64,000 nucleotides of DNA from Alphaproteobacteria bacterium (GTDB lineage Bacteria; Pseudomonadota; Alphaproteobacteria; UBA828), in assembly GCA_011523425.1 (NCBI GenBank), contig WTGU01000001.1, positions 1-64,000 on the forward strand. Reading direction: 5' to 3'. The translations under genes and the position numbers were made by a program. The notes under the pieces were generated by a model. It did no database searches. It worked only from the letters and a program-made list of their open reading frames with translations, and had not been told where the DNA came from. How positions within the stretch are numbered: the stretch's first letter is position 1; every line of letters starts with the position of its first letter. Shown one piece after another: positions 9,927 through 20,804 of this stretch.

Positions 9927-10769
9927 CTAGGAGTGAAAGATCCGGCGCGCATCCAGCGCCTCGAGGAGCCTCTCGTGCTCGTCCGGCAGCATCGAGACCG
10001 AGGTCGTGGCGTCGGGATAGGAGCCGTCCATGACCGCGTGCCGGTAGTCGCTGAGCGCGCGCCGCCGCTCGACCGCGAGATGCGCGCGGATCGAACTCAG
10101 GTCGGCGAACGCCTTGGCGTGCCCCGGGGGGCGATCGGACTCCCCGCAGATGTCCACCAGGAACATGAAGATGACGTCGCCTGCGGAGCCGGCGCCGATG
10201 GAATGCGTGACCAGCGTCGTCATCGGGTTGATCGCCGCGAGCGCCTCGGCCGCGACGCATTCCACTTCGGCGGCATAGGCGCCGGCGTCCTCGAGCCGGC
10301 GAAAGTCCTCCGCGAGCTCGACGGCTTCCTCCGCCGTCTTGCCGACGATCCGCAAGCCGCCCCGCCGTGTGGAAAGCCGCGGGACCAGGCCGAGATGGCC
10401 CTGAACGGCGAGCCCCTCCCTGGCCAGCATCTCGACCATGCGCAGGCTGCGCGGCGTGTAGACCGCGTCGGCGCCGATTTCCGCCGCCTTCACGGCGGCA
10501 CGCAGAATGTCGTCCGGCGTCCGGTGCGCCGTCATCGGCAGGTCGGCGATGGTGAAGGTCTCCGGAGCACCGGCCCGCACCGCGGGAAGGTCCGCATCCG
10601 ACGTGTTCAGCACGTCGATGCCCACCGCCTCGCAGGCTGCGGCTTCCTCTTCCGTCGCCGGGCAGGTCTGGCAGAGCCTGGCCGTGCCCTTGAGCGCAAT
10701 CATGTCTGCCACGGTGAAGTTGCGCCGGGCCGGCTTGCCGCCGTAGGTGTAGATGCGCGTGCGCGTCAC
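9927..10769 (-). CDS. PanB-like protein (ketopantoate hydroxymethyltransferase family)
   Basis: This 280-residue TIM-barrel protein is similar to PanB, which transfers a hydroxymethyl group from methylene-THF to 2-oxoisovalerate. Visible family segments are GIDVLNTSDA (metal Asp of PanB VGDS), IADLP (second metal Asp), VQGHLGL (His) and VECV (general-base Glu, PanB LECV). The PanB segment KIEGG, which holds an active-site Lys and Glu, is replaced here by YTPRS, so the substrate or reaction is probably altered. The GTG start overlaps the stop of the upstream desaturase-like gene (GTGA). A housekeeping pantothenate role is unlikely in this operon context. Confidence 0.8.
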   Translation of the reverse strand: MTRTRIYTYGGKPARRNFTVADMIALKGTARLCQTCPATEEEAAACEAVGIDVLNTSDADLPAVRAGAPETFTIADLPMTAHRTPDDILRAAVKAAEIGADAVYTPRSLRMVEMLAREGLAVQGHLGLVPRLSTRRGGLRIVGKTAEEAVELAEDFRRLEDAGAYAAEVECVAAEALAAINPMTTLVTHSIGAGSAGDVIFMFLVDICGESDRPPGHAKAFADLSSIRAHLAVERRRALSDYRHAVMDGSYPDATTSVSMLPDEHERLLEALDARRIFHS

Positions 10770-11812
10770 TGCATCGTGGCCTTCGAGATCTTCGTGTGGG
10801 TGCCGCCGGCGCTGACCATGTGCGGCGCTTGGCGGATCCATGCAGCCTTGGTGCCGCGCCCCAGCGAGCGCCGGACGACGACCCAGAGAAGATCGAGGTT
10901 GGTGGGCCAGAAGCCCGGATCAGGCTCCGGCGTCTGCCGGGCGACCGCCTGGTGAAGCCGGGGGAGCGCGTAGAACGGCACCTGCGGATAGAGGTGGTGC
11001 TCCACGTGGTTGTTCATGTTGAGGTAGAGGAATCGCCCCACCCAGTTCGTCCGGAACGTCCGCGTGCTGTCCACGATCGAGGGCGAGTTCTCCTGCATCT
11101 CGGCGTGCTGGATGATGTTGAACATCAGCATGATCGGGCCGCCGACGAGCCGCGGCAGCACGTAGAACCAGAGCAGCGGCCAGCCGTAGCCGGAGGCGAT
11201 CAGGGCGACGACACCGAGGTAGATGAGGCAGAAGAGGCGCGCGTTGCGGGTCATCTTCGGCAGCTCCGCCGCCGGCGACACCTCCCGCATCAGCGGCGTG
11301 TATCGCTTGGTCGCGAGCTGCCAGAGCACCCGAAACTGGAACCTGTGGATCGACAGCCCGCTGATGTCGTAGAGCCAGCCCTTGAAGTCGAGCGGCGTGT
11401 CGAAAGGCATCTGGCTGTCGTGGCCGACGTACCAGGTGTGGGTGTGATGGTTCGTGTGGGTGTAGCGCCGGTGCAGCGGCTCCTCGCCGTAGAGCAGCGA
11501 CGTGAACCAGAAGACGGCCTCGTTGAGCCGGCGCGTGCGGAAGGCGGTTCCGTGCGCCGTTTCGTGGCTGAGCGCGTAGGACGGCACCGACATGACGACG
11601 CCGTAAGCGAACATCGCCGCCCAGACGTACGCGCTGCCCAGGGCGAGCCAGACAAGCGCCCCGGTCGCTGCCATCAGAAACGCCCACGCGCCGAGATAGG
11701 CCAGGCCGGGCCGGTCGCTGCGGCGCGCGAGCGCCTTCAGCTGCGCGCGCTCGATCCTGATGCCGGTGGAGGCGGCATTGGTGACGACGACGCTCTTCCC
11801 TGCTGCGTTCAT
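10766..11812 (-). CDS. MocD-like membrane fatty-acid desaturase/hydroxylase family protein
   Basis: This is a 348-residue integral-membrane diiron enzyme. The histidine boxes are HETAH (residues 83-87), HTNHH (119-123), QHAEM and HVEHH near the C-terminal third. Hydrophobic helices surround residues 38-80 and 195-235. The family includes acyl desaturases, alkane hydroxylases and MocD of rhizopine catabolism. Co-transcription with a MocE-like Rieske ferredoxin favours an oxygenase acting on a small molecule rather than lipid desaturation. The stop overlaps the PanB-like start by four bases, and the gene begins only three bases after the dehydratase stop, so this is a tight operon. Confidence 0.87.
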   Translation of the reverse strand: MNAAGKSVVVTNAASTGIRIERAQLKALARRSDRPGLAYLGAWAFLMAATGALVWLALGSAYVWAAMFAYGVVMSVPSYALSHETAHGTAFRTRRLNEAVFWFTSLLYGEEPLHRRYTHTNHHTHTWYVGHDSQMPFDTPLDFKGWLYDISGLSIHRFQFRVLWQLATKRYTPLMREVSPAAELPKMTRNARLFCLIYLGVVALIASGYGWPLLWFYVLPRLVGGPIMLMFNIIQHAEMQENSPSIVDSTRTFRTNWVGRFLYLNMNNHVEHHLYPQVPFYALPRLHQAVARQTPEPDPGFWPTNLDLLWVVVRRSLGRGTKAAWIRQAPHMVSAGGTHTKISKATMQ

Positions 11813-11815
11813 GGC

Positions 11816-13477
11816 CTAGCGCGGCATCACCGCCCCTTCGGACGCCGGCGCCACGTGCTCGGCGTAGTGCTTGAGATAGCCGCGCGAGACCGGAACCGGC
11901 CTCGGCGTATGGTTGCGGCGGCGCTGCGCGAGCACCTCCGGGTCCACCCTCAAGTCGAGCGTGCGGCCCGCCAGGTCGATGCAGATCGGATCGCCGTCCT
12001 CGACGAGGGCGATGGGCCCCTGCCGCGCGGCCTCGGGCGTGACGTATCCGATGGCGGGGCCGTGCGTCGCGCCGGAGAAGCGCCCGTCCGTGACGAGCGC
12101 GCAGCTGTTGCCGAGACCCGCCCCCATCAACGCCGAGGTGGCGCCCAGCATCTCGCGCATGCCGGGGCCGCCCCGCGTTCCCTCGTTTCGGATCACGACG
12201 CAGGTGCCGGGCGAGATTTCGTTGTCGCGGAGCGCGTCGATCGCGCCCTCTTCGTCTTCGAAGACGCGCGCCGGCAGCACGGCTTCCCACATGTCGCGAG
12301 CGACACCGGAGGCCTTCACCACCGCGCCGCCGGGGGCGAGAGTGCCCTTGAGGATGTAGATGGAGCCTTCCGGCTCGACGGGATCGCTCCTGCCGCGGAT
12401 GCACTCGGGGTTCTCGATTTCCGCCTGGGCGATCAGCTCCCCGGTCGTCTCGCCGCTCACCGTCCGCGTGTTGCCGTGAATGAGATCGCCCAGCGCCTTC
12501 ATGACCGCGGGCGTGCCGCCCGCTTCGCCGAGCTCCGTCACGCCCCAGGGTCCCGACGGCGCGAGCTTGACCAGGGTCGGAGTCTCCCGGCTGAGCCGGT
12601 CCCAGGTGTCGAAGCTGATTTCGACGCCGGCCTCGATCGCCATCGCGATCATGTGAAGGACCATGTTGGTGGAGCCGCCGACCGCCAGCCCCACGCGCAT
12701 GGCGTTCTCGAAAGCGTCCTGCGACAGGATTGCCGATGGGCGCAGGTCTTCCCTCACCAACTGCATGATCTTCATGCCGGTGTATTTCGCCGCGCGTAGC
12801 TGGTAGTTGCTTCCCGCGGGAAAGGTGCCGGAATGGGGCAGGGAAAGGCCCAGAGCTTCCGTGTAGATGCCGGCGGTATTGCCTGATGTTGCGGTGTCAC
12901 AAGCGCCTGAAAACGGGAAGTGGTTATCCTCGAGTCCCTTGAGTTCTTCTTCCGTAATCCTCCCGAGAAGATGCTCGCCGACGCTGTCGTAGACCGTCTC
13001 CAGAAATACCTTACGGTTCTTGTAGATTCCGGCCTTGGTTGGTCCGCCGTACAGCACGATGGCGGGTATATCCAGGCGCGTTGCGGCCATTACCATTCCA
13101 GGCATAACCTTGTCGCCCGAGCCGATCAGCACCATCGCATCGAAGCGGTGGCCTTCGACCATGAGCTCGATCATGTCGGCCACGAGGTCTCGGCTCGGCA
13201 GCACGTAGCGCATGCCGACTGAGGCAAAGGTCTCGCTGTCAGTGACGTGGAAGGTGTTGAATTCGCATGGTGTTCCGCCCGCCATGCGAATGCCCGCCTT
13301 GACGGCATCCGCGACCTGGCGGAGGTGGATGTTCTCCGGTGAGAACTCCTGATAGGTGTTGACGACCGCGATCATGGGCTGCTCGAACTCTTCGTCGATC
13401 AGCCCGGCTCCTTTCGCCCATGCACGCTGCAGAGAGCGCTCGATCCCCAGATATTGTTTGTCGCTACGCAGCTGCAT
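11816..13477 (-). CDS. IlvD/Edd-family dehydratase lacking two Fe-S cysteines
   Basis: The 553-residue protein is collinear with dihydroxy-acid and sugar-acid dehydratases. Canonical members bind an Fe-S cluster through cysteines in PCN, GCDK and GAC motifs. Here the first is SPENIH (Glu48), the second is GSGDKVMPG (Gly121) and only the third, GACD (Cys193), remains. The Asp122-Lys123 pair of the magnesium site and the Ser-rich C-terminal motif GGPGMREM are kept. The cluster should therefore be absent or differently held, and the reaction may not be a classical dehydration. It is the first gene of the operon and diverges from the mocR-like regulator. Confidence 0.85.
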   Translation of the reverse strand: MQLRSDKQYLGIERSLQRAWAKGAGLIDEEFEQPMIAVVNTYQEFSPENIHLRQVADAVKAGIRMAGGTPCEFNTFHVTDSETFASVGMRYVLPSRDLVADMIELMVEGHRFDAMVLIGSGDKVMPGMVMAATRLDIPAIVLYGGPTKAGIYKNRKVFLETVYDSVGEHLLGRITEEELKGLEDNHFPFSGACDTATSGNTAGIYTEALGLSLPHSGTFPAGSNYQLRAAKYTGMKIMQLVREDLRPSAILSQDAFENAMRVGLAVGGSTNMVLHMIAMAIEAGVEISFDTWDRLSRETPTLVKLAPSGPWGVTELGEAGGTPAVMKALGDLIHGNTRTVSGETTGELIAQAEIENPECIRGRSDPVEPEGSIYILKGTLAPGGAVVKASGVARDMWEAVLPARVFEDEEGAIDALRDNEISPGTCVVIRNEGTRGGPGMREMLGATSALMGAGLGNSCALVTDGRFSGATHGPAIGYVTPEAARQGPIALVEDGDPICIDLAGRTLDLRVDPEVLAQRRRNHTPRPVPVSRGYLKHYAEHVAPASEGAVMPR

Positions 13478-13700
13478 TGCTTCCCGACACCGCCACTTGA
13501 TCCACCGGTAAAATCCCTCCCGTGCGCGCTTATTTTCTAAGCCGTCGCGGGATCAACCTACCGCTCGGACAGATGAGTCCCTACATACAGATAGGAAAGG
13601 TTTTGGGTGCAGAGGCTGAGAGTGCTTGATGGCGCCGCTGGGCGTGCGCTACCCCTGACTCCCGCGGCTGTCGCTCCAAGGGGCGAGGGGCCTGACGACG
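13478..13700. promoter_or_regulatory. Divergent control region between the dehydratase operon and mocR-like gene
   Basis: This 223-bp non-coding stretch contains two copies of GATC(C/A)ACC, at 13499-13506 and 13551-13558, spaced 52 bp apart or about five helical turns. MocR-type regulators typically bind direct repeats beside their own gene, so these are candidate operators. An AT-rich patch (TATTTTCTAA, 13531-13540) could contain a minus-10 for the leftward operon. A second short repeat, ACAGAT, lies at 13569 and 13587. All functional readings are inference. Confidence 0.35.
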
Positions 13701-15188
13701 ATGTACGAGAACATGATCGTGATCGATCGCGAGGCGCCGGAGAGCCTGCAGAAGCAGATCCGGCGCCAGATCGCGATGGGCATCGTCAATCGTCAGTACC
13801 CCCTGCATCGGCCGTTGCCGTCGATCCGGCAACTATCGACGGAGCTGGGAGTCAGCGTGACGACCGTCACCCTGGCCTACGACGCGCTGAAGCAGGACGG
13901 CTTCGTGGAGTCCAGGAACCGCTCCGGCTTCTACGTGAACCCCGACGTGCTGACGGATCCCGGCCATGCGCTGAAGCCGGACGCACCGGCCGGGAATGCA
14001 CGACCGCCGGGCAGGCTGGACTACCGGGCGTTCTTCGCCGGGCGGAGCTTCAACCTCCAGCGTGTCGTGAAGCCTTCGGACGTTCTGGTCAGATACCGCT
14101 ACCCGTTCGTCTGCGGCCTGACCGACCCGTCACTCTTTCCCATCACGAGCTGGCGGGAGTGCGTGCGCGATTCCGTCAACGTCATCGAACTTGCCAATTG
14201 GGCCACCGACTATTCCGCGATCGACGACGACATGCTGATTGAGCAGCTGATCCAGCGCGTGCTCGCCAAGCGCGGCATCGTCGCCCATCCCGACGAGGTC
14301 CTGGTCACGGTCGGCGGCCAGCAGGCGCTCTACATCGCCATCAAGCTCCTGCTGTCGCCGGGCGAGACGATCGGCGTCGAGGACCCGGGCTATCCCGATG
14401 TCATCAACATGGCCGAGATCGAGGGCATCGCGGTGAGGCGCCTCCCTGTCGACAGGAAGGGATTGGTTCTCTCCAGCGATGTCGGCGGTTGCAAGTGCCT
14501 CTTCGTGACACCCAGCCATCAGTTTCCGACAACCGTCACCATGCCCCTCGACCGAAAAATGGAACTGCTCGATCTCACGAAGAGCAACGGTCAGTTCGTG
14601 ATCGAGGACGATTACGAGGCTGACATCAGCTTCAACATGACACCCCCGCGCGCCCTCAAGAGCCTCGATGGCTGGGGAAACGTCATCTATACGGGAAGCC
14701 TGTCCAAGTCGCTGTTGCCGGGCCTTCGCATCGGCTACCTGGTTGCCGATCGTGAGTTCGTCCGGGAAGCGAGGGCGCTCCGCCACCATATTCTTCGGCA
14801 CCCCCCTGTGAACAATCAGAGAAGCGTGGCGCTGTTCCTTCAACGCGGGTACTTCGACCGGTTCGTCGCGAAGATCACCGGCATCTACAAGCAGCGCTGC
14901 GCGGTCATGCATGACGCCCTCGAGCAGCATTTCCCGGGCGCGTCCACGAAGTCGGAGTATGGCGGAGGCAGTATCTGGCTCAGGCTGCCGGACGAGGCGG
15001 ATGCCGGCATCCTGCGGCAGCTGGTGGAAGCCGAGGGCGTATTCTTCGAGACGGGCGGCTTCACCTTCTCCGACGAGAGAAACAACCGGAATCACATTCG
15101 CCTGGGCTATTCGGTGATCGCAGGATCGCTGATTCCCGAGGGTATCGACAGAATCGCGAAGGCGGTGCCCAATGCGCGGGCTTCGTGA
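13701..15188 (+). CDS. MocR-type GntR/aminotransferase transcriptional regulator
   Basis: The 495-residue protein has two parts. The N-terminal winged helix-turn-helix (residues about 12-80) contains LPSIRQLSTELGVSVTTVTL and GFVESRNRSGFYV, typical of GntR proteins. From about residue 125 it is a fold-type I aminotransferase domain with the PLP lysine in SLSKSLLPGLRIGYL (Lys336) and the cofactor Asp in IEDDYEADI. Such proteins sense an amine, amino acid or PLP adduct and usually control the adjacent divergent genes. Here those are the dehydratase/oxygenase/TRAP operon. The class founder was found in rhizopine catabolism, as were MocD and MocE. Confidence 0.92.
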   Translation: MYENMIVIDREAPESLQKQIRRQIAMGIVNRQYPLHRPLPSIRQLSTELGVSVTTVTLAYDALKQDGFVESRNRSGFYVNPDVLTDPGHALKPDAPAGNARPPGRLDYRAFFAGRSFNLQRVVKPSDVLVRYRYPFVCGLTDPSLFPITSWRECVRDSVNVIELANWATDYSAIDDDMLIEQLIQRVLAKRGIVAHPDEVLVTVGGQQALYIAIKLLLSPGETIGVEDPGYPDVINMAEIEGIAVRRLPVDRKGLVLSSDVGGCKCLFVTPSHQFPTTVTMPLDRKMELLDLTKSNGQFVIEDDYEADISFNMTPPRALKSLDGWGNVIYTGSLSKSLLPGLRIGYLVADREFVREARALRHHILRHPPVNNQRSVALFLQRGYFDRFVAKITGIYKQRCAVMHDALEQHFPGASTKSEYGGGSIWLRLPDEADAGILRQLVEAEGVFFETGGFTFSDERNNRNHIRLGYSVIAGSLIPEGIDRIAKAVPNARAS

Positions 15189-15262
15189 TCCGACGCGGGT
15201 TGGCCGGTTGAACCGAGCCAGTTCAGCTTGATGGCGTCGCAACGGAGCGGGAGGAACCAATC

Positions 15263-16057
15263 ATGAGGACTGCACGAGCCGTCCCCCTTGCTCCATCGAT
15301 CGGCGAGGGCCCCGGCACCGGCGCGGTCCCCGCCGCCCTCCACCAGGGCCGCGGCCCCGCCATCTGGCTCGCCGGCGATCCGGATGACCTCAGGGAATGG
15401 ATGCCCCTCGGCATCGCCGGGATCGTTACGAACACTGTCGTGCACAATCAGTACGCGAAGGCCCATGGCGGCGCCGTTGACGTGATCAAGAAGTACCTGG
15501 ACCTCACCGACAAGCCCATCGTCGTCGAGATCGACGGACACTCGCTCGAGGAGCTCCTGGAGGTCGGAAAGGCGTTCACGGATCTCTCCGACCAGGTCGT
15601 CCTGAAGATCCCGTGCTCGACGACCGCACTGAAGGCCTTCGCCGCGCTCCGGGAAGAGGGCGTGGAGACCTGCTGCACCACCGTCTTCTCCCTGCCTCAG
15701 GCCGTGGCGGTCGCCCAGGCGGGTGTCGATCACATCCTGCCCTTCTGCGAGCCGGTCAAGGAAGCGGGTGGCGACCCGACCAAGCTGATCCGGGAGTGCG
15801 CCCAGGTGTTCGGCCGCTGGGAGCAGCGTCCCTTCATCATGGCCGCCCTCGTCCGCACGGTGGAGACCGCGTACGCCGCCCTCCGCGACGGAGCCGACGA
15901 GCTCGTGACCATGTGGACGGTCTACCGTGACATGATGCACCACCCCATGACCGAGCAGTGGAACAAGGTCTTCATGGACGCCTGGCTGGACATGGACCAG
16001 CACGGCCTCCTGGAGGGCGTGCCGGTCCGGCCCCACGCCGACTCGCGCTCGAACTAG
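15263..16057 (+). CDS. Transaldolase / fructose-6-phosphate aldolase family protein (TalC-like)
   Basis: This 264-residue class I aldolase has the Schiff-base lysine in QVVLKIPCST (Lys115). The usual GVTTNP motif is changed to GIVTNTVV near residue 53. An extra 30 N-terminal residues precede the barrel compared with the 220-residue TalC/FSA proteins. The family transfers or cleaves dihydroxyacetone-type units. It lies 74 bp after the mocR-like gene on the same strand with a GGGAGG ribosome site and could act late in the pathway fed by the TRAP system. This link is inferred from position only. Confidence 0.8.
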   Translation: MRTARAVPLAPSIGEGPGTGAVPAALHQGRGPAIWLAGDPDDLREWMPLGIAGIVTNTVVHNQYAKAHGGAVDVIKKYLDLTDKPIVVEIDGHSLEELLEVGKAFTDLSDQVVLKIPCSTTALKAFAALREEGVETCCTTVFSLPQAVAVAQAGVDHILPFCEPVKEAGGDPTKLIRECAQVFGRWEQRPFIMAALVRTVETAYAALRDGADELVTMWTVYRDMMHHPMTEQWNKVFMDAWLDMDQHGLLEGVPVRPHADSRSN

Positions 16058-16070
16058 CCGGGACTAGTCG

Positions 16071-16100
16071 GCCGCGCGGATTGGAGGGGTGTCGCGCGGC
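16071..16100 (+). terminator. Weak GC-rich hairpin after the aldolase gene
   Basis: GCCGCGCG (16071-16078) pairs with CGCGCGGC (16093-16100) across a 14-base loop, 14 bases after the aldolase stop. No T-run follows. It is a possible end of the mocR-aldolase transcript before ftsK. Confidence 0.3.
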
Positions 16101-16160
16101 GGCAGGGCGAGCGGCGGTCCGTACCCGGTATGGTCCATATCCCCGGCTTCGACTCTCCCC

Positions 16161-16188
16161 TTAACAGAGCCATATAACCTCCTGTAAA
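16161..16188 (+). promoter_or_regulatory. Candidate ftsK promoter
   Basis: TTAACA (16161-16166) and TGTAAA (16183-16188) are separated by 16 bp in the only AT-richer stretch of the 177-bp gap before ftsK. An alternative minus-10 is TATAAC at 16173-16178. The match is modest and untested. Confidence 0.3.
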
Positions 16189-16234
16189 CTGGTGTGATGT
16201 TCGATTCGGCTCGACTCGCACGCAGGGGCAGCAG

Positions 16235-18658
<2,424 letters not shown>

Positions 18659-18728
18659 CCCGGATTTCTCGCCACGATCGCAGCCCGCGATTGGCAGCGC
18701 GGGCCGCGCACCCTACATTCCTGGCACG

Positions 18729-19391
18729 ATGACGATGACGACGTTCCGTGCCGCCGCCCTGCTCTGCATCGGCGCCCTGCTGGCCGTCTGGCTCGCGGCC
18801 GCTCCGCCGGCGCAGGGCCAGGAGGCCGTTCCCGCAAGCCTCGACCCGGCAGAGCGGCAAACCCTCGCTGCCGTCGAGGGCTATCTGAACGGGATCGACA
18901 CGCTCAGGGCGGATTTCCGGCAGGTCGGGCCGGAGGGCGACCGCGCCGAAGGCGTCCTCTATCTGCGCCGGCCCGGCCGGCTTCGCGTGGAATACGCACC
19001 GCCGGTGCCGGTGCTCATCGTGGGCGACGGCCTGCTGCTGCACTATCACGACATGGAGCTCGGTCAGGTCAACGACTGGTTCATCTTCGACACCCCGCTC
19101 GGCTCGCTCACGAAGGAGGAGATGCGCTTCGGCGAGGACCTGGTGGTGACCGCGTTCGCGGAGATCGACGGGCGCATCGCGATCACCGTGGTGCGGCCGG
19201 ACGATGCCGGCGCCGGCAGCCTGACGCTCGTCCTGGATGCCGACCCGTTCCTGCTGCGCGGCTGGCAGGTGACGGATGCGCAGGGCTTCGTCACCACCGT
19301 CGCCCTGCACGATCTCGAGACGAATATCGTGCTGCGGCCGACGCTGTTCGTGTTCGAGAACCCGCGCAAGACGCCGCGCGTGGAACGCTGA
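18729..19391 (+). CDS. lolA: Outer-membrane lipoprotein carrier protein LolA
   Basis: This 220-residue periplasmic chaperone shuttles lipoproteins from LolCDE to the outer membrane. A signal peptide covers roughly residues 1-30 (hydrophobic AALLCIGALLAVWLAAA, cleaved near AQG-QE). The mature part has the LolA pattern LRADFRQVGP, AEGVLYLRRPGRLRVEY and a beta-rich body. The start ATG at 18729 is chosen because it gives the signal peptide directly. It lies 70 bp after ftsK. Confidence 0.93.
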   Translation: MTMTTFRAAALLCIGALLAVWLAAAPPAQGQEAVPASLDPAERQTLAAVEGYLNGIDTLRADFRQVGPEGDRAEGVLYLRRPGRLRVEYAPPVPVLIVGDGLLLHYHDMELGQVNDWFIFDTPLGSLTKEEMRFGEDLVVTAFAEIDGRIAITVVRPDDAGAGSLTLVLDADPFLLRGWQVTDAQGFVTTVALHDLETNIVLRPTLFVFENPRKTPRVER

Positions 19392-19448
19392 GCGCCGGGC
19401 GCCCCGTTCTCGCCCGCCCGCCGGCCGCAGGGGCGCGCGATCCGGCCG

Positions 19449-20798
19449 ATGTCGCCGATGCGTGAGTGGGTCTGGCATCGGCGGGTCTGGCGACTGGCCT
19501 GGCCGATGGTCGTCTCCAACCTCTCCGTCCCGCTACTCGGCGCGGTGGACACGGCGGTCATCGGCCACCTGCCCGAGCCGCATTTTCTGGGCGCGGTCGC
19601 GGTCGGCGCGCTGATCTTCAACACGATCTACTTCGGCAGCAATTTCCTGCGCATGGGCACCACGGGGCTGACCGCCCAGTGCTACGGCGCCCGCGACTTC
19701 GACGGTGCCCGCGCGACGCTTGCCCGCGCGCTCGTCATCGCCCTCGTGCTGGCGGCGCTGCTGCTCGCGCTGCAGGGGCCGATCGGGCGACTCGCCTTCC
19801 ATCTGGTGGAGCCGAGCGAGGCGGTCGCCGGCGAGGGCATGGGCTACTTCTTCATCCGCATCTGGGGGGCACCGGCGGCGCTCGCCAACATCGCGCTCGT
19901 GGGCTGGTTCATCGGGATGCAGAACACCCGGGCCGCGCTGGCGCTGCTGCTGACGGTCAACGGCATCAACATCGTGCTCGACCTGGTGCTGGTGCTCGGC
20001 TTCGGTCTTGCCGTCGCCGGCGCCGCCTGGGCCACGGTGGCGGCCGACTATTCGGGGCTCCTGCTGGGCCTGGTCGTGACTGCCCGCCTCGCGCGCCGCC
20101 ATGGCGGCCAGTGGCGCCCCCACCTCCTCCTCGATGTCACCGCCATGCGGCGCTTCCTCGGCATCAACCGCGATATCTTCCTGCGCACGCTGTTCGTGAT
20201 CACGGCGTTCGCGCTGTTCACCACGCTGAGCGCGCGCCAGGGCGACGTGGTGCTCGCCGCCAACGCGGTGCTGCTCAACTTCGTCGTCTTCTTCAACTTC
20301 GCGTTCGACGGCTTCGCGTTCGCCGTCGAGGCGCTCACCGGCCGCGCCCTCGGCGCCCGGCGCCGCGAGGATCTCGCCCGCGCCATCCGGGTCTGCCTGC
20401 TCTGGAGCCTCGCCCTCGCCCTCCTCACGGTCGCGGTCTACGGCCTTGCCGGCCTGCCGGTCATTCGCGTGCTGACCGACATCGATCCGGTGCGCGCGGT
20501 CGCCTACGACTACCTGCCCTGGCTGATCGCGCTGCCGCTGGTCGCGGTCTGGGGCATCTTCTTCGACGGCGTCTTTACCGGCACCACCCGCACCGCCGAC
20601 ATGCGCAACACGATGATGCTGGCCTTCGCCGTCTTCGTGCCCTGCGCCTGGCTCCTGCGCGAGCCACTGGGCAATCACGGCCTGTGGCTGGCGATGACGC
20701 TGCTCTACGTGGTGCGGGGCGCCGGCCTCGGCGTCATCTACCTGGGGATTGTGCGGCGGGGCGGCTTCTTGCCCGCCGACGGCCCTCGTGATAGCTGA
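19449..20798 (+). CDS. MATE family efflux transporter (DinF-like)
   Basis: The 449-residue membrane protein has about 12 helices in two halves and belongs to the MATE/DinF group of cation-driven exporters. The N-terminal half contains WPMVVSNLSVPLLGAVDTAV and the second half begins around residue 235 with FLGINRDIFLRTLF. Substrates are usually organic cations or drugs but cannot be told here. The start ATG is 57 bp after lolA. It is followed six bases later by the glutamine-amidotransferase-like gene, so they probably share a transcript. Confidence 0.9.
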   Translation: MSPMREWVWHRRVWRLAWPMVVSNLSVPLLGAVDTAVIGHLPEPHFLGAVAVGALIFNTIYFGSNFLRMGTTGLTAQCYGARDFDGARATLARALVIALVLAALLLALQGPIGRLAFHLVEPSEAVAGEGMGYFFIRIWGAPAALANIALVGWFIGMQNTRAALALLLTVNGINIVLDLVLVLGFGLAVAGAAWATVAADYSGLLLGLVVTARLARRHGGQWRPHLLLDVTAMRRFLGINRDIFLRTLFVITAFALFTTLSARQGDVVLAANAVLLNFVVFFNFAFDGFAFAVEALTGRALGARRREDLARAIRVCLLWSLALALLTVAVYGLAGLPVIRVLTDIDPVRAVAYDYLPWLIALPLVAVWGIFFDGVFTGTTRTADMRNTMMLAFAVFVPCAWLLREPLGNHGLWLAMTLLYVVRGAGLGVIYLGIVRRGGFLPADGPRDS

Positions 20799-20804
20799 GC
20801 CGCC

